DNA of 64,000 nt. It comes from Halorubrum trapanicum. GTDB lineage: Archaea; Halobacteriota; Halobacteria; Halobacteriales; Haloferacaceae. The notes under the pieces are model-generated. The model saw only the letters and a program-made list of their open reading frames with translations, did not search any database and was not told the DNA's origin. The position numbers and the translations under genes are program-made. Each line of letters begins with the position of its first letter. Position 1 is the first letter of the stretch. This document shows positions 44,560 to 53,738 of this stretch, in pieces. The stretch spans positions 124,001 through 188,000 of the forward strand of contig NZ_JAGGKE010000003.1 of assembly GCF_017873555.1 (NCBI RefSeq), written 5' to 3'.

Positions 44560-45039
44560 GTGAACCGCCGCCTTATCGGGGTCCCGGCCGCCCTCGCGCT
44601 GATCGCCCTCGCCGGAGCCGCCGTCGCCGCGACGACCCCGGCCCTCCTGATCACCGGCTACGACACCGCCACGGTCGAGGCCGTCGACGGCGACACCGGC
44701 GAGTCGCTCGCGACCGTCGACGCCCGGGTCGCGGACGGCTTCGTGAAGCGGTACGTCGGGCTCTCCGCGACCGAGGAACTCGGCGAGCGCGAGGGGATGT
44801 TGTTCGTCCACGCCGACTCCGCGGAGCGCGCCTACGTGATGCGCGACATGGTGTTCGCGCTCGACATCGTCTTCGCCGACGCGAACGGGACCGTCACGAC
44901 GATCCACGAGGCGGCGCCGGAGTCGCGGCCGCTCACCCGCTACGAGGGGACCGGGCGATACGTCCTCGAAGTGCCGCGCGGGTGGAGCGACCGTCACGGG
45001 GTCGACCGGGGCGACCGACTGGTGATCGACCGGTCGTGA
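44560..45039 (+). CDS. DUF192 family secreted or membrane-anchored protein
   Basis: 159 residues. An N-terminal hydrophobic segment (LIGVPAALALIALAGAAVAA) acts as signal or anchor. The DUF192 core follows: VARVADGFVKRYVGLSATEE-type region (VKRYVGLSATEEL), GMLFVHADSAERAYVMRDM, DIVFADANGTVTTIHEA, and LEVPRGWSDRHGV. Family members are small beta-sandwich proteins of unknown function; the M-x-D-M-x-x-x-L-D-I motif is the usual hallmark. It starts at GTG 44560. It is divergent from the tRNA-Val gene, with 60 nt between. Confidence 0.85.
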   Translation: MNRRLIGVPAALALIALAGAAVAATTPALLITGYDTATVEAVDGDTGESLATVDARVADGFVKRYVGLSATEELGEREGMLFVHADSAERAYVMRDMVFALDIVFADANGTVTTIHEAAPESRPLTRYEGTGRYVLEVPRGWSDRHGVDRGDRLVIDRS

Positions 45040-45106
45040 GGCCGCCGCTCGGCCGGGGCGGTCCACCGACGAAACCGCTTTCAGCCTCGCAGGCGTCGCT
45101 GCGAGT

Positions 45107-45523
45107 ATGACCGGACTCGCCCGCCGGGCCGCATGGAACCTCCGCCACCGCTGGCGGCGGATCTTCGCGCTCTGCGTCGTCGGCGTCGGTGTCGCCGCTC
45201 CTCTCCTCACCAACCTCTGGTGGACCCTCCCGATCGTGTGGTTCTTCGGTCTCGGCATCGCCCTCCCCGTCCTCCACACTCTGACGAAGCCGGTCCCGGA
45301 CGCCGACCCCGACGACCGCGAGGACGCGACCGGCGACCCCGCGCTCGACGCGCTCCGCGAGCGGTACGCCAACGGCGAAATCGACGAGCGGGAGTTCGAG
45401 CGCAAACTCGACCGCCTGCTGGAGACCGAGGACGCCGAGACGGTCGACGATTCGGCCGACGGCGACGTCGCCGACCGTGTCCGAGGCGGCATCCGCCGGG
45501 AGATGGAGCGGATCCGGGAGTGA
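45107..45523 (+). CDS. SHOCT domain membrane protein
   Basis: 138 residues. Two adjacent membrane helices (RIFALCVVGVGVAAPLL and WTLPIVWFFGLGIALPVL), an acidic linker, and a SHOCT motif ALDALRERYANGEIDEREFE followed by KLDRLLE. SHOCT is a short C-terminal helical pair common in haloarchaeal membrane proteins, probably for oligomerisation. The C-terminal tail is charged and helical. Function unknown. It sits between the DUF192 and the polytopic membrane protein genes, all rightward. Confidence 0.85.
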   Translation: MTGLARRAAWNLRHRWRRIFALCVVGVGVAAPLLTNLWWTLPIVWFFGLGIALPVLHTLTKPVPDADPDDREDATGDPALDALRERYANGEIDEREFERKLDRLLETEDAETVDDSADGDVADRVRGGIRREMERIRE

Positions 45524-45655
45524 CCGATCGACGTTCCCCGCCGCGGGTGCGACCGACACCGTTTTGCGGACCGACTGCGACCCGGTCGAACGTGTTCGAA
45601 CCGACCGACGGTTGGCCGACACGCGGCGCCGCAGCGCGGCCGAGAGGTGCGTGAG

Positions 45656-46336
45656 ATGTTCCCCGAAGCCCTCCGCTACCCGGTCGCCGACCGAGCGCGG
45701 CTGGACGGCACCGCGAAGTGCCTCGCGGCGCTGCTCCTCGGCGGGGCGCTGCTCCGGATCGCGGCGAGCCTCTGGCCGGACTGGGCGCTGCTGGCGCCGC
45801 TGCTGCTGGCCGTCGGCCCGCTCGCCGCGTTCCTCGGTCTCGTCGGGGGCGTGCTCGCGGGGGACGGGTTCCCGTCGGTCGCGACGGGGACCACGGCGCG
45901 ACTCGCCGGACGGCTCTTCGGCGTCGCCGCCGTCTATCTCACCCCCGCGGTCGTCACCGTCGTCGGCGTCGGCTACGTCGTCGCGACCGGGACGATCCCG
46001 AGCGCGCTGAGCGGCGTGGGACTCGCGACGCTCGCGACCGTCGCGCTCCTCGTCACGGTCGTCTGCGCGTACCTCTTCCCGTCGGCGGCGGCCGTGAGCG
46101 TTCGCGAGGGACTCCGCGCCGGCCTCCGACGGGACGCTCTCCGCGGGACCGCCTCCAGTTCGTACTTCCTCGCGTGGGTCGGCGCGACGGTCCTCGTGGT
46201 CGTCGCGTGGACCGCGCTCGCGACGACGGCCACGCGGAGCGTCGCCGCGCTCGTCGCGCTCGCGTGGAGCGCGTACGCCCACGTCGCCGCCGCGGCGCTG
46301 CTCACCGAGGGGGTCGGCCGGACCAAGTACTGGTGA
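45656..46336 (+). CDS. Polytopic membrane protein, DUF4013-like
   Basis: 226 residues with about six hydrophobic segments and small loops, starting MFPEALRYPVADRARLDG. The N-terminal ALRYP motif and the alternating membrane segments with VGYVVATGTIPSAL resemble DUF4013-type proteins of haloarchaea. No catalytic motif is seen. Start ambiguity: GTG at 45647 would add three residues. It converges with the sugar ABC transporter operon. Confidence 0.6.
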   Translation: MFPEALRYPVADRARLDGTAKCLAALLLGGALLRIAASLWPDWALLAPLLLAVGPLAAFLGLVGGVLAGDGFPSVATGTTARLAGRLFGVAAVYLTPAVVTVVGVGYVVATGTIPSALSGVGLATLATVALLVTVVCAYLFPSAAAVSVREGLRAGLRRDALRGTASSSYFLAWVGATVLVVVAWTALATTATRSVAALVALAWSAYAHVAAAALLTEGVGRTKYW

Positions 46337-46386
46337 CCGGGACGAGCGAACCGTTCGAAAAAAACCGCGTCGACGCGTGACGCCGG

Positions 46387-47532
46387 TCAGAGATCGATCT
46401 GCTCGGCCGCGTCCTCCATCGACCGGTTGTGGAGCGCCTCGCCCGTGGCGCGGTCGAAGAGGTGGACCGCGTCCTCCGGGATCCGCGCGGTCACCGTGTT
46501 CCCCTCGCTGACACGGTTGAACCCGTCTATCGTCGCGACGAGCGCCTCCGCGTGCTCGGGGTCGGCGTCGGGGTCGAAGTGGAGGTACACCGTGTTCTCG
46601 TCGCCCATCGGTTCGACGACGTCGACGGTGGTCTCGAACTCATGGTCGCCCGCCTCGTCGACGAGCTCGACGGCCTCGGGGCGGATCCCCAAGACGAGGT
46701 CGGTCACGTCACCGAGATCCGACCGGACGTCCTCGTCGATCGGGTACTCGAAAACGTCGGCCACCAGCCGGTCGCCCTCCAGCGTCACGTCGAAGAAGTT
46801 CATCGACGGCTCGCCGAGGAAGCTCGCGACGAACTGGTTGGCCGGCTCGTGGTAACACTCCAGCGGCGTCGCGACCTGCTGGAGCTCGCCCGCGTCGAGG
46901 ATGGCGATCCGATCGCCCATCGTCATCGCCTCCGTCTGGTCGTGGGTGACGTACACCGTGGTCACGCCGAGGTTGTTCTGGAGCCGCTGAAGCTCGGTCC
47001 GCATCTCCGCGCGGAGCTTCGCGTCGAGGTTGCTGAGCGGCTCGTCCATCAGGAAGACCTCGGGATCGCGGACGATGGCGCGACCGAGCGCGACGCGCTG
47101 CTGCTGGCCGCCGGAGAGGTCGGTCGGCTTTCGGTCGAGCAGCTCCGAGATGCCGAGCATCTCGCCCGTCTCGGACACCATCTGGTTGATCTCGTCGTCC
47201 GGGAGGTCGGTCGACTCCTCGAGACCGAACGACATGTTCTGCCGGACGCTCATGTGCGGGTAGAGCGCGTACGACTGGAACACCATCGCGATGTTCCGGT
47301 TCTGTGATTTCACGTCGTTGACGACGCGGTCGTCGATGCTGAGCGTGCCGGCGGTGATCGTCTCCAAGCCGGCGATCATCCGGAGCGTCGTGGACTTCCC
47401 GCAGCCGGACGGACCGACGACGACGAGGAACTCGCCGTCGTCGATCGACATCGAGACGTCGTCGACCGCGACGATCTCCTCGTCTCCGTCCTGGAACGTC
47501 TTCGTTATCGAGTCGAGTTCAAGCGTTGCCAT
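46387..47532 (-). CDS. CUT1 sugar ABC transporter ATPase (MalK/UgpC-like)
   Basis: 381 residues. Walker A VVVGPSGCGKSTTLRMIAGL (about 35-54), Q-loop VFQSYALYPHMSV, signature LSGGQQQRVALGRAIVRD, Walker B FLMDEPLSNLDAKLR, H-loop VTHDQTEAMTM. C-terminal TOBE/regulatory domains follow (LGIRPEAVEL onwards). It powers import through the two permeases encoded upstream (47644-49619) with the binding protein at 49630. The ATG at 47532 opens the conserved MATLELDSITKTF; an extension to 47595 is not supported. It is last in the operon, after a gap of 111 nt. Confidence 0.95.
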   Translation of the reverse strand: MATLELDSITKTFQDGDEEIVAVDDVSMSIDDGEFLVVVGPSGCGKSTTLRMIAGLETITAGTLSIDDRVVNDVKSQNRNIAMVFQSYALYPHMSVRQNMSFGLEESTDLPDDEINQMVSETGEMLGISELLDRKPTDLSGGQQQRVALGRAIVRDPEVFLMDEPLSNLDAKLRAEMRTELQRLQNNLGVTTVYVTHDQTEAMTMGDRIAILDAGELQQVATPLECYHEPANQFVASFLGEPSMNFFDVTLEGDRLVADVFEYPIDEDVRSDLGDVTDLVLGIRPEAVELVDEAGDHEFETTVDVVEPMGDENTVYLHFDPDADPEHAEALVATIDGFNRVSEGNTVTARIPEDAVHLFDRATGEALHNRSMEDAAEQIDL

Positions 47533-47643
47533 ATCTTTGAGTTGTGGTCGGTGTCGTGTAGTCGTTTTCGCGCCGCGCCGCGCCGCAGTCCGCACGCCCC
47601 CGTCTCGGGCGATGCCCGTCGCCGGACGAGTTTGGCGTGCGGG

Positions 47644-48579
47644 TCACGCCGCCACCCCCTCGGCGAACTCCTCGCCGAACAGGATGTACACCGCAAGCGT
47701 CGGCAGCGCCGCGAAGAACGCCCCGGCCATCCGGAGCGCGAAGTCCTGCCCCTCCAGCGAGGTCCCGAGACCCGCCAGGATCAACACGACGGGCGCCGCG
47801 GGGCTCGATTCCGTCGAGACGATCACCAGCGTGAAGAGGAGGTCGTTCCAGATCTGGGTGAACTGATAGATGAGGACGACCGCGAACATCGGTCCCGACA
47901 GCGGGAGGACGATCCGCCGGTACACCCGGCGGAGCGTCGCCCCGTCGAGGCGGGCCGACTCGATCATCTCCTCGCTCATCGTCTTGTAGTACGTCCGGAA
48001 CAGGAGCGTACAGATCGGGATCCCGTAGGCGACGTGGGTGATCACCAGTTCGATGATGCCGGCGTAATCGTTCGGAATGCCGAGCGCCCAGACGAACGAG
48101 AGCGCCTCGCCGAGCTGGACCCACTGCGACCAGAACTGGGTCAGCGGGACCAGCACGGCCTGGTACGGGATGAATATCCCGGCGATGATCAACATCAGCA
48201 CCACCGCCTTGTACGACTTCTTCCACGTCGGGATCGTCAGTCCGTACGCGGTGATGCTCCCGACGAACGCCGAGATAACCGTCGCGGGCACGGCGTACAG
48301 CAGGCTGTTCCCCATTCCGCGAAGCAGGGCGTCGATCGCCGACCCCCACTTCTCGAAGGTGAGTCCCGACGCTCCCGGCGGAGCGAACGGCGCCGTCTCG
48401 ACGATCGCCGTGCCGGTCTTGAACGAGGTCACCAGCCCGGACTCGATGGGGACGAGGTAGAAGGCCGCCGCCAGCAGCAACACGATGTACAGCGCGGCGT
48501 CCTCGATCGTCACTCCCTCGAGATTCCAGCGGACATCTGTCGTCGCACCGCCGTCAGTTCGAAGTTCTCCGTCACTCAT
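47644..48579 (-). CDS. CUT1 sugar ABC transporter permease (MalG type)
   Basis: 311 residues, six membrane helices. The EAA loop that docks on the ATPase reads EEMIESARLDGATLRRVYRR followed by IVLPLSG, near residue 215. A short cytoplasmic N-terminus precedes LYIVLLLAAAFYLVPIES. It partners with the MalF-type permease at 48576, which it overlaps as ATGA. Substrate is probably a mono- or oligosaccharide; specificity is not readable. Confidence 0.93.
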   Translation of the reverse strand: MSDGELRTDGGATTDVRWNLEGVTIEDAALYIVLLLAAAFYLVPIESGLVTSFKTGTAIVETAPFAPPGASGLTFEKWGSAIDALLRGMGNSLLYAVPATVISAFVGSITAYGLTIPTWKKSYKAVVLMLIIAGIFIPYQAVLVPLTQFWSQWVQLGEALSFVWALGIPNDYAGIIELVITHVAYGIPICTLLFRTYYKTMSEEMIESARLDGATLRRVYRRIVLPLSGPMFAVVLIYQFTQIWNDLLFTLVIVSTESSPAAPVVLILAGLGTSLEGQDFALRMAGAFFAALPTLAVYILFGEEFAEGVAA

Positions 48580-49619
48580 AGGTTGTCCCTCCGGTACTCG
48601 TACACGAGGTAGGGGCCGATGACGCCGAGCGCCATCGCGAACAGGACGATGGCGATCGCCGACCCGTACGCCCAGTTGAGGTTCGCGTACGCCTCACGCA
48701 CCATCTTCGTCGCGAGGATGTCGGCGCCGTTCGGTGGCCGGTACCCCCCCGACAGCGAGTAGAGGAAGTCGAAGGCCTTCATGCCGAACACCATCAGCAC
48801 CACGGCGGCGCTGATGGTCGCGCCCTTCAGCTGGGGAATGATCACGCGCCAGTACATCTTCAGGGTCGACGCGCCGTCGACCTTGGCGGCCTCGTAGTGT
48901 TCGCTCGGAATGGCTCGAAGCCCGGCGAGGTACACGACCATCGCGTACCCCGAGAACTGCCACATCAACGCGAAGATGACCGCGTAGAGGACGATGTTCT
49001 GGTTGCCGAGCCAACTCACCGGGCCGAGTCCGACGGTGCCGATGACGCTGTTGGCGATCCCGTTGTTGTAGTTGTAGATCCACAGCCAGAACTGCGCCGT
49101 CACCACGAACGAGAGGCTCATCGGCAGGAGGTAGATCGTCCGGAACGTGTTCTCGAACCGGATCCCCCTGTCTATCAGGATCGCCAACAGGAGACCGACC
49201 ACGAGCGTCCCCGCGGTGAACGCGACGAGCAGAATGAGCGTGTTGATCGCGGCGTCGACGAACCCGGAGTCCGCGAGCGCCCGGGTGTACATCTCGAGGT
49301 CGAGATTCGAGTAGTCCGGCGCGTTCTCGAAGCGCTGGTAGTCGGTCAGCGAGATCAGCAGGTTCCAGATGACCGCACCGTAGACGAACAGTCCCATCAG
49401 CAGGAACGGCGGCAGCCAGAAGATAGACGACTCGATGAAGTCGCTCCCGAAGTGCCGGTCCAGCGCCGCTTCGACACGAGTCCGGAAGTCCCGGTCCGGT
49501 TCGGGCGCGGACCCGGCGGCGCCGTCGTTCACGACGCCGCCGTCCGTGCGGACCGCATCCTCGTCGTCCCCCAAGGAGGGCCTGATCGTCCGGTACAGTC
49601 GACGGTAAAAATCGAGCAT
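48576..49619 (-). CDS. CUT1 sugar ABC transporter permease (MalF type)
   Basis: 347 residues with an acidic N-terminal cytoplasmic part of about 65 residues, then six membrane helices. The EAA loop is SEHYEAAKVDGASTLKMYWR followed by VIIPQLKG. It starts at 49619, 10 nt after the binding-protein stop, and overlaps the MalG-type gene at its end. It forms a heterodimeric channel with that subunit. Confidence 0.93.
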   Translation of the reverse strand: MLDFYRRLYRTIRPSLGDDEDAVRTDGGVVNDGAAGSAPEPDRDFRTRVEAALDRHFGSDFIESSIFWLPPFLLMGLFVYGAVIWNLLISLTDYQRFENAPDYSNLDLEMYTRALADSGFVDAAINTLILLVAFTAGTLVVGLLLAILIDRGIRFENTFRTIYLLPMSLSFVVTAQFWLWIYNYNNGIANSVIGTVGLGPVSWLGNQNIVLYAVIFALMWQFSGYAMVVYLAGLRAIPSEHYEAAKVDGASTLKMYWRVIIPQLKGATISAAVVLMVFGMKAFDFLYSLSGGYRPPNGADILATKMVREAYANLNWAYGSAIAIVLFAMALGVIGPYLVYEYRRDNL

Positions 49620-49629
49620 CTGGTCGTGC

Positions 49630-50928
49630 TCAGTTCGACACCGCGTCCAGGAAGCCGGTCGTCGCCGCGTCGACGTTGTACGGGCCGGTGAACTCCGAGG
49701 AGATGACGTCGTTGAGCGCCGTCATCGTCTCGGAGGGAACGCCGAGTCCGTGCTGGAGGTTCGGCGGCCGGTACTCCGCGTTCGCGAAGTCCTCGGCCGT
49801 CTCCTGGAGGTACGGACCGAACTCGTCCATGCTCACGTCGGTCCGGGTCGGGATCGAACCCTTGTACTGGTTGAACGCGATCTGGGCCTCCGGACTGCCG
49901 GCGAACGCCGCCCAGGTCTTCGAGGCCTCGGGCGTCGGGTTGTTCGCCGGGTAGATGAACGAGTCGAAGTGGAGCGTGTACATCCCCTCCGTGCCGGGGA
50001 ACGTCTTGAAGCCCCAGTCGTCCTCGTAGTCGAAGTCCTCGGCGTTCCGGAACGCGCCCGCCGCCCAGTTACCCTGGTGGATGAAGGCGGCGTCGCCGTT
50101 GATGATGTTCTGGTTCGACTCGGTCAACGCGATCGAGGACGCGTCGTCGCTGATGTAGTTCTCCAGGATCTCCGCCGTCGTCTCGAACGCCGACCGGACG
50201 GCCTCCTCGTCGCCGTTGCCCTCGAGGAAGTCCATGTACGGCTGGTAGCCGCTCTCGCCGAGCAACACGGCGCCCCACAGCTGGGTGGTCGTCCAGGTGC
50301 CCGCCATCGCGTGGGTCATCGGGATCGCGTCGGTCTCGTTCGAGACCGTCTCCAACGCGTCGATGAGCGCCGAGGGGCTGTCGAGCGAGCCGACGTCGAC
50401 CCCCGCGTCCTCGACGACGGAGACGTTGTAGAAGAGGCAGTTCAGCCGGTGCGAACCGAGCGGCACGGCGCGGTAGCTGCCGTCCTGCTGGTGGAGTTCC
50501 GTGGCCTCCTCGACCATCACGTCCTCGAAGTCGTTCTCCTCCCAGACGTCGTCGACGCTGCCGAGGACGCCCTGGTAACGGAGCAGGTTCGGGCCGGGCC
50601 AGCCGGCGAACGCTCCCGGCGGGTCGTCGCTCTGGAGCCGGTTCGCGACCACGGCGTCGAGGTTCTGGTTACCGCCGCCCCCGATGGGGTTCATATCGAG
50701 ACCGGTGTCGGGGTGCGCCTCGTTGAACGCCTCCTCGAGCGCCTCGGCCGCCGCGGCCCCGTCGCCGCCGGTCCACCCGTGAAGCACCTCGACCGGGTCA
50801 CCGCTGCCGTCCCCCCCGTCGCCGCCGGAACAGCCGGCGATCCCCACGGTTGCGAGGCTTCCCGCGCCAGCTACGTAGTGGCGACGGGTGAGTCCGTTCT
50901 CCGAATCTGCGCTGTTGTCACGTGACAT
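49630..50928 (-). CDS. Extracellular sugar-binding lipoprotein (family 1 solute-binding protein)
   Basis: 432 residues. The N-terminus has twin arginines (LTRRHYVAGAGSLATVGIAG) followed by a lipobox cysteine in GIAGCSGGDGG, so it is exported folded by the Tat route and lipid-anchored, as usual in haloarchaea. The mature part is a periplasmic-binding-protein fold with VEVLHGWTGGDGAAAAEALE and FIHQGNWAAG. Aromatic residues in the cleft suggest a sugar ligand. It is first in the operon; TATA CGTTAAGTATG lies at 50950-50960. Confidence 0.93.
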   Translation of the reverse strand: MSRDNSADSENGLTRRHYVAGAGSLATVGIAGCSGGDGGDGSGDPVEVLHGWTGGDGAAAAEALEEAFNEAHPDTGLDMNPIGGGGNQNLDAVVANRLQSDDPPGAFAGWPGPNLLRYQGVLGSVDDVWEENDFEDVMVEEATELHQQDGSYRAVPLGSHRLNCLFYNVSVVEDAGVDVGSLDSPSALIDALETVSNETDAIPMTHAMAGTWTTTQLWGAVLLGESGYQPYMDFLEGNGDEEAVRSAFETTAEILENYISDDASSIALTESNQNIINGDAAFIHQGNWAAGAFRNAEDFDYEDDWGFKTFPGTEGMYTLHFDSFIYPANNPTPEASKTWAAFAGSPEAQIAFNQYKGSIPTRTDVSMDEFGPYLQETAEDFANAEYRPPNLQHGLGVPSETMTALNDVISSEFTGPYNVDAATTGFLDAVSN

Positions 50929-50948
50929 GTACCCACTCGTTCGGATGG

Positions 50949-50961
50949 ACCATACTTAACG
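50949..50961 (-). promoter_or_regulatory. Promoter of the sugar ABC operon
   Basis: Minus-strand CGTTAAGTATG sits 22-32 nt upstream of the ATG at 50928. Further upstream (50962-51000) is an A/T-rich stretch including GAGTA and a poly-A run. An imperfect TrmB-like half-site is present there, but the paired half is missing. Confidence 0.5.
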
Positions 50962-51137
50962 ATTGATGTTCATTTACTCGGTGTACTATTAAAAAACACA
51001 GGCCAATTCAAAGCGCCGAAAGAGTCCTATAAGTCCGTTTGCGGCGGTGAAAACGACTGTCGGACCGTCACCGACACCCTAATTTTAAACGATTCGCATG
51101 GGGGCGATCGTAACGAATTGACGGCCGACTCCGGTTC

Positions 51138-51175
51138 GGGGCGCGCTCTCGGCGCTGCCGTCGAGAGCGCGCCCC
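51138..51175. repeat. 13-bp perfect inverted repeat before rfcC
   Basis: GGGGCGCGCTCTC (51138-51150) pairs exactly with GAGAGCGCGCCCC (51163-51175) around a 12-nt loop. It lies in the 301-nt gap between the divergent ABC operon and rfcC, 55 nt before rfcC. There is no T tract. It may be an operator, a transcription-stopping hairpin, or part of a small RNA. Elsewhere in the gap I see only A/T-rich promoter-like DNA (51080-51092). Confidence 0.5.
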
Positions 51176-51229
51176 GTCTCGGCGCGCCGACCGACCGATT
51201 CTTGACCGCGCGGCCCCCACTCGACGGTA

Positions 51230-52279
51230 ATGCAGGGACCGCTGTGGATAGACACGCACGCGCCCGCCCTCGACGAGATCCGGCAGGACGAGGCCCGCGA
51301 CCGCCTGCGCCGGGCCGTCGACGAGCCGATGAACCTCGTCGTCCAGGGACCGCCGGGGGTCGGGAAGACGGCGGCGGCGCGGGCGCTCGCCGACGCCTCC
51401 CACGCCGACCCGGACGCCGACCTGATCGAGATCAACGTCGCCGACTTCTTCGGCCGGACGAAAAAGGAGATCCGGACGGACCCGCGGTTCGAGGGGTTCC
51501 TCGAAGGGCGGAGCGGTATGGCGAAACGCGACATGATAAACCGCGTGCTGAAGGAGTCGGCGTCGTACGCGCCGATGTCCGGCGAGTACAAGACGGTCCT
51601 GCTGGACAACGCGGAGGCGATCCGCGAGGACTTCCAGCAGGCGCTGCGCCGCGTGATGGAGAAGCACCACCGGACCACCCAGTTCGTGATCGCCACCCGC
51701 CAGCCCTCGAAGCTCATCGCGCCGATCCGGTCGCGCTGTTTCCCGGTCCGCGTGCGCTCCCCGACGACCGACGAGACGATCGACGTCCTCGAAACGATCT
51801 GCGACCGCGAGGATGTCGACTACGACGGCGACGGACTGGAGTTCGTCGCCAGCGCGGCCGGCGGCGACCTCCGGGAGGCGATCCTCTCGGCGCAGGCGAC
51901 CGCGGTCGAGGGCGACGAGATCACCATGTCGACCGCCTACGAGACGCTGGGCGAGGTCGGCGACGACGACGCGCTCCGCGAGGCGCTCGCCGACGCCCGC
52001 GCCGGCGAGCTGAAGGACGCGCGCTCGACGCTCGACGACCTCCTCGACGAGGGGTACGACGGGGGGGAGCTGCTCCGCGAGACCCTCCGGGTCGCCCGCG
52101 CCGGCTCCGAGTACGGCGGCGACGACCTCGCCCGGCTCCACGCGCTCGCGGGCGAGGCCGACCTCGACATGTCCGATGGGCTGGACGACACGACCCACCT
52201 CGTCCACCTGCTCGCGGCGTGGGCCGCGGGGCGGACCGAGCTCTCGCCCGCGCTGCGGGACGCGGAGGTCGGTCCGTGA
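51230..52279 (+). CDS. rfcC: Replication factor C small subunit homologue
   Basis: 349 residues, AAA+ clamp loader. Walker A VQGPPGVGKTAAARALA (about 39-55). Walker B reads VLLDNAEAIREDFQQALRR, so the usual DExx is DNAE; sensor 1 is FVIATRQPSKL; the SRC arginine-finger motif is RSRCFPVRV. Helical collar at the C-terminus. Haloarchaea have a second small RFC subunit (RfcC) beside RfcA and RfcB; this matches it. It works with PCNA loading in replication. It overlaps the decarboxylase gene as GTGA. Confidence 0.85.
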   Translation: MQGPLWIDTHAPALDEIRQDEARDRLRRAVDEPMNLVVQGPPGVGKTAAARALADASHADPDADLIEINVADFFGRTKKEIRTDPRFEGFLEGRSGMAKRDMINRVLKESASYAPMSGEYKTVLLDNAEAIREDFQQALRRVMEKHHRTTQFVIATRQPSKLIAPIRSRCFPVRVRSPTTDETIDVLETICDREDVDYDGDGLEFVASAAGGDLREAILSAQATAVEGDEITMSTAYETLGEVGDDDALREALADARAGELKDARSTLDDLLDEGYDGGELLRETLRVARAGSEYGGDDLARLHALAGEADLDMSDGLDDTTHLVHLLAAWAAGRTELSPALRDAEVGP

Positions 52280-52929
52280 CCCGAACGCCGCCGCTCGCCC
52301 GGTTCCTCCCGTTTCCGGTGGTCGACGCCGCGTGGGACCTGGCGCTCGTCCCGGCGCTCGCGGGCGCCGTCGCGCTGCCCGTCCTCCCGCCGGTCGGGGT
52401 CGCGCTCGTCGCGCTCGCGCTCGGCGTCCTCTGGTTCCACCGCGACCCGGAGCGCGACCCGCCGACGGGCGAGGAAACGGTACTCTCCCCGGCCGACGGC
52501 ACCGTCTCGGTGGTGCGCGAGGAGGGGTCGCGGCTCCGCGTCGGCGTGTTCATGAACGTCACCGACGTCCACGTCAACCGCGCGCCGCTCGCGGGCGAGG
52601 TCCGCGAGGTCCGCCACCGCCCCGGCGCGAACCGCCCGGCGTTCGACAAGGAGTCGGACCGCAACGAGCAGGTCGCGGTCGATTTCGGGGAGTACGAACT
52701 GCTCGTCATCGCGGGCTGGTTCGCCCGCCGGATCCACCCGTCGGTGGAGCCGGGCGACCGCGTCGAGCGCGGCGACCGCGTCGGTCACGTCTCGTTCGGC
52801 TCGCGCGCGGACGTGGTGTTGCCGGCGGACGTGACCCGCGAGGATCTGCTCGTCACCGAGGGCGACAGCGTCCGCGCGGGCGAGACGATCATCGCGGAGC
52901 GGCCGGGCGCGGCGTCGGATCTCGGATAA
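52276..52929 (+). CDS. asd: Archaetidylserine decarboxylase (Psd family)
   Basis: 217 residues, the short form of the phosphatidylserine decarboxylase family. Two N-terminal membrane segments, then FHRDPERDPP, VLSPADGTVSVV, and GVFMNVTDVHVNRAPLAG. The pyruvoyl self-cleavage site is the G-S in GHVSFGSRADVVLP (about residue 175). It converts archaetidylserine to archaetidylethanolamine in ether-lipid synthesis at the membrane. The GTG at 52276 overlaps the rfcC stop. Confidence 0.9.
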   Translation: MTRTPPLARFLPFPVVDAAWDLALVPALAGAVALPVLPPVGVALVALALGVLWFHRDPERDPPTGEETVLSPADGTVSVVREEGSRLRVGVFMNVTDVHVNRAPLAGEVREVRHRPGANRPAFDKESDRNEQVAVDFGEYELLVIAGWFARRIHPSVEPGDRVERGDRVGHVSFGSRADVVLPADVTREDLLVTEGDSVRAGETIIAERPGAASDLG

Positions 52930-52999
52930 CGGATCGCGCGCGAGCGACGCCCCGGTTCGGGCATACGCTTTTGTTTCGCGGCGGTGACGTTTCCCGCGT

Positions 53000-53650
53000 A
53001 TGTCAGACGAGACCATCCACGAGTCGAGGCGGTCGCGGACGCGACAGGGGCTGGCCACGTACCTCCGGCGGATCGCCCGGGCGCTGGGCCGGGGCGATCC
53101 GGTGCCGGTCGACGAGGCCGGCACGGTGACGGTCGACGCGGCCGCGACCGGCGACGTCGAGGTCGAACTCGAACGTCAGGAGGGAACGGTTCACTTCGAG
53201 GTCGAGATGGAGTGGCCCGACGAGGCGGCGGCCGTCGACGAGGACGCGGCCGCGAGCAAGGCGACGTTCGAGCTGTACGCCGACAGCGCCGACGAGTACC
53301 GCTGGCGGCTCCGCCACGACAACGGGAACATCATCGCGGACGGCGGCGAGGGGTACGCCGACAAGCGCGACGCGGGGTCGGGGATCGAGAGCGTCCAGCG
53401 GAACGCGCCGGGCGCGCACGTGATCGACGTGTCCCGCGACGAGGAGGCGCCCGACGAGGGCGGCAGCGACGCCACCTTCGAGCTGTTCCGCGACAGCGCC
53501 GACGAGTACCGTTGGCGGCTCGTCCACGACAACGGCAACGTCATCGCCGACGGCGGACAGGGGTACGCCTCGAAGCAGAAGGCGAAACAGGGGCTTCGAA
53601 GCGTCAAGTCGAACGCGCCCGGCGCGGCCGTCGAGGAGACCGACGAGTAG
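53000..53650 (+). CDS. amphi-Trp domain protein with two DUF1508 repeats
   Basis: 216 residues. Residues 1-80 form an amphi-Trp domain (GLATYLRRIARALGRGD, then TVTVDAAATGDVEVELERQ and VHFEVEMEW). Two DUF1508 units follow, cores YRWRLRHDNGNIIADGGEGY and YRWRLVHDNGNVIADGGQGY, separated by an acidic linker. It shares the repeat family with the five-unit membrane protein at 33480-35129 but is soluble. Function unknown. The ATG at 53000 is the only sensible start. Confidence 0.85.
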   Translation: MSDETIHESRRSRTRQGLATYLRRIARALGRGDPVPVDEAGTVTVDAAATGDVEVELERQEGTVHFEVEMEWPDEAAAVDEDAAASKATFELYADSADEYRWRLRHDNGNIIADGGEGYADKRDAGSGIESVQRNAPGAHVIDVSRDEEAPDEGGSDATFELFRDSADEYRWRLVHDNGNVIADGGQGYASKQKAKQGLRSVKSNAPGAAVEETDE

Positions 53651-53738
53651 CCGTCGGCGGCCGCACTCCCGCTCGCGGCGGTCTCCACGACCGCGGACCG
53701 CACCGCTTATTCGCCGGCCCTCACTATCTCGGGCCGAC

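Noticed and set aside
50962-51000. TrmB-type operator upstream of the sugar ABC operon
   Set aside because: Only a GAGTA half-site is clear on the minus strand; the partner TACT at the right spacing is missing.
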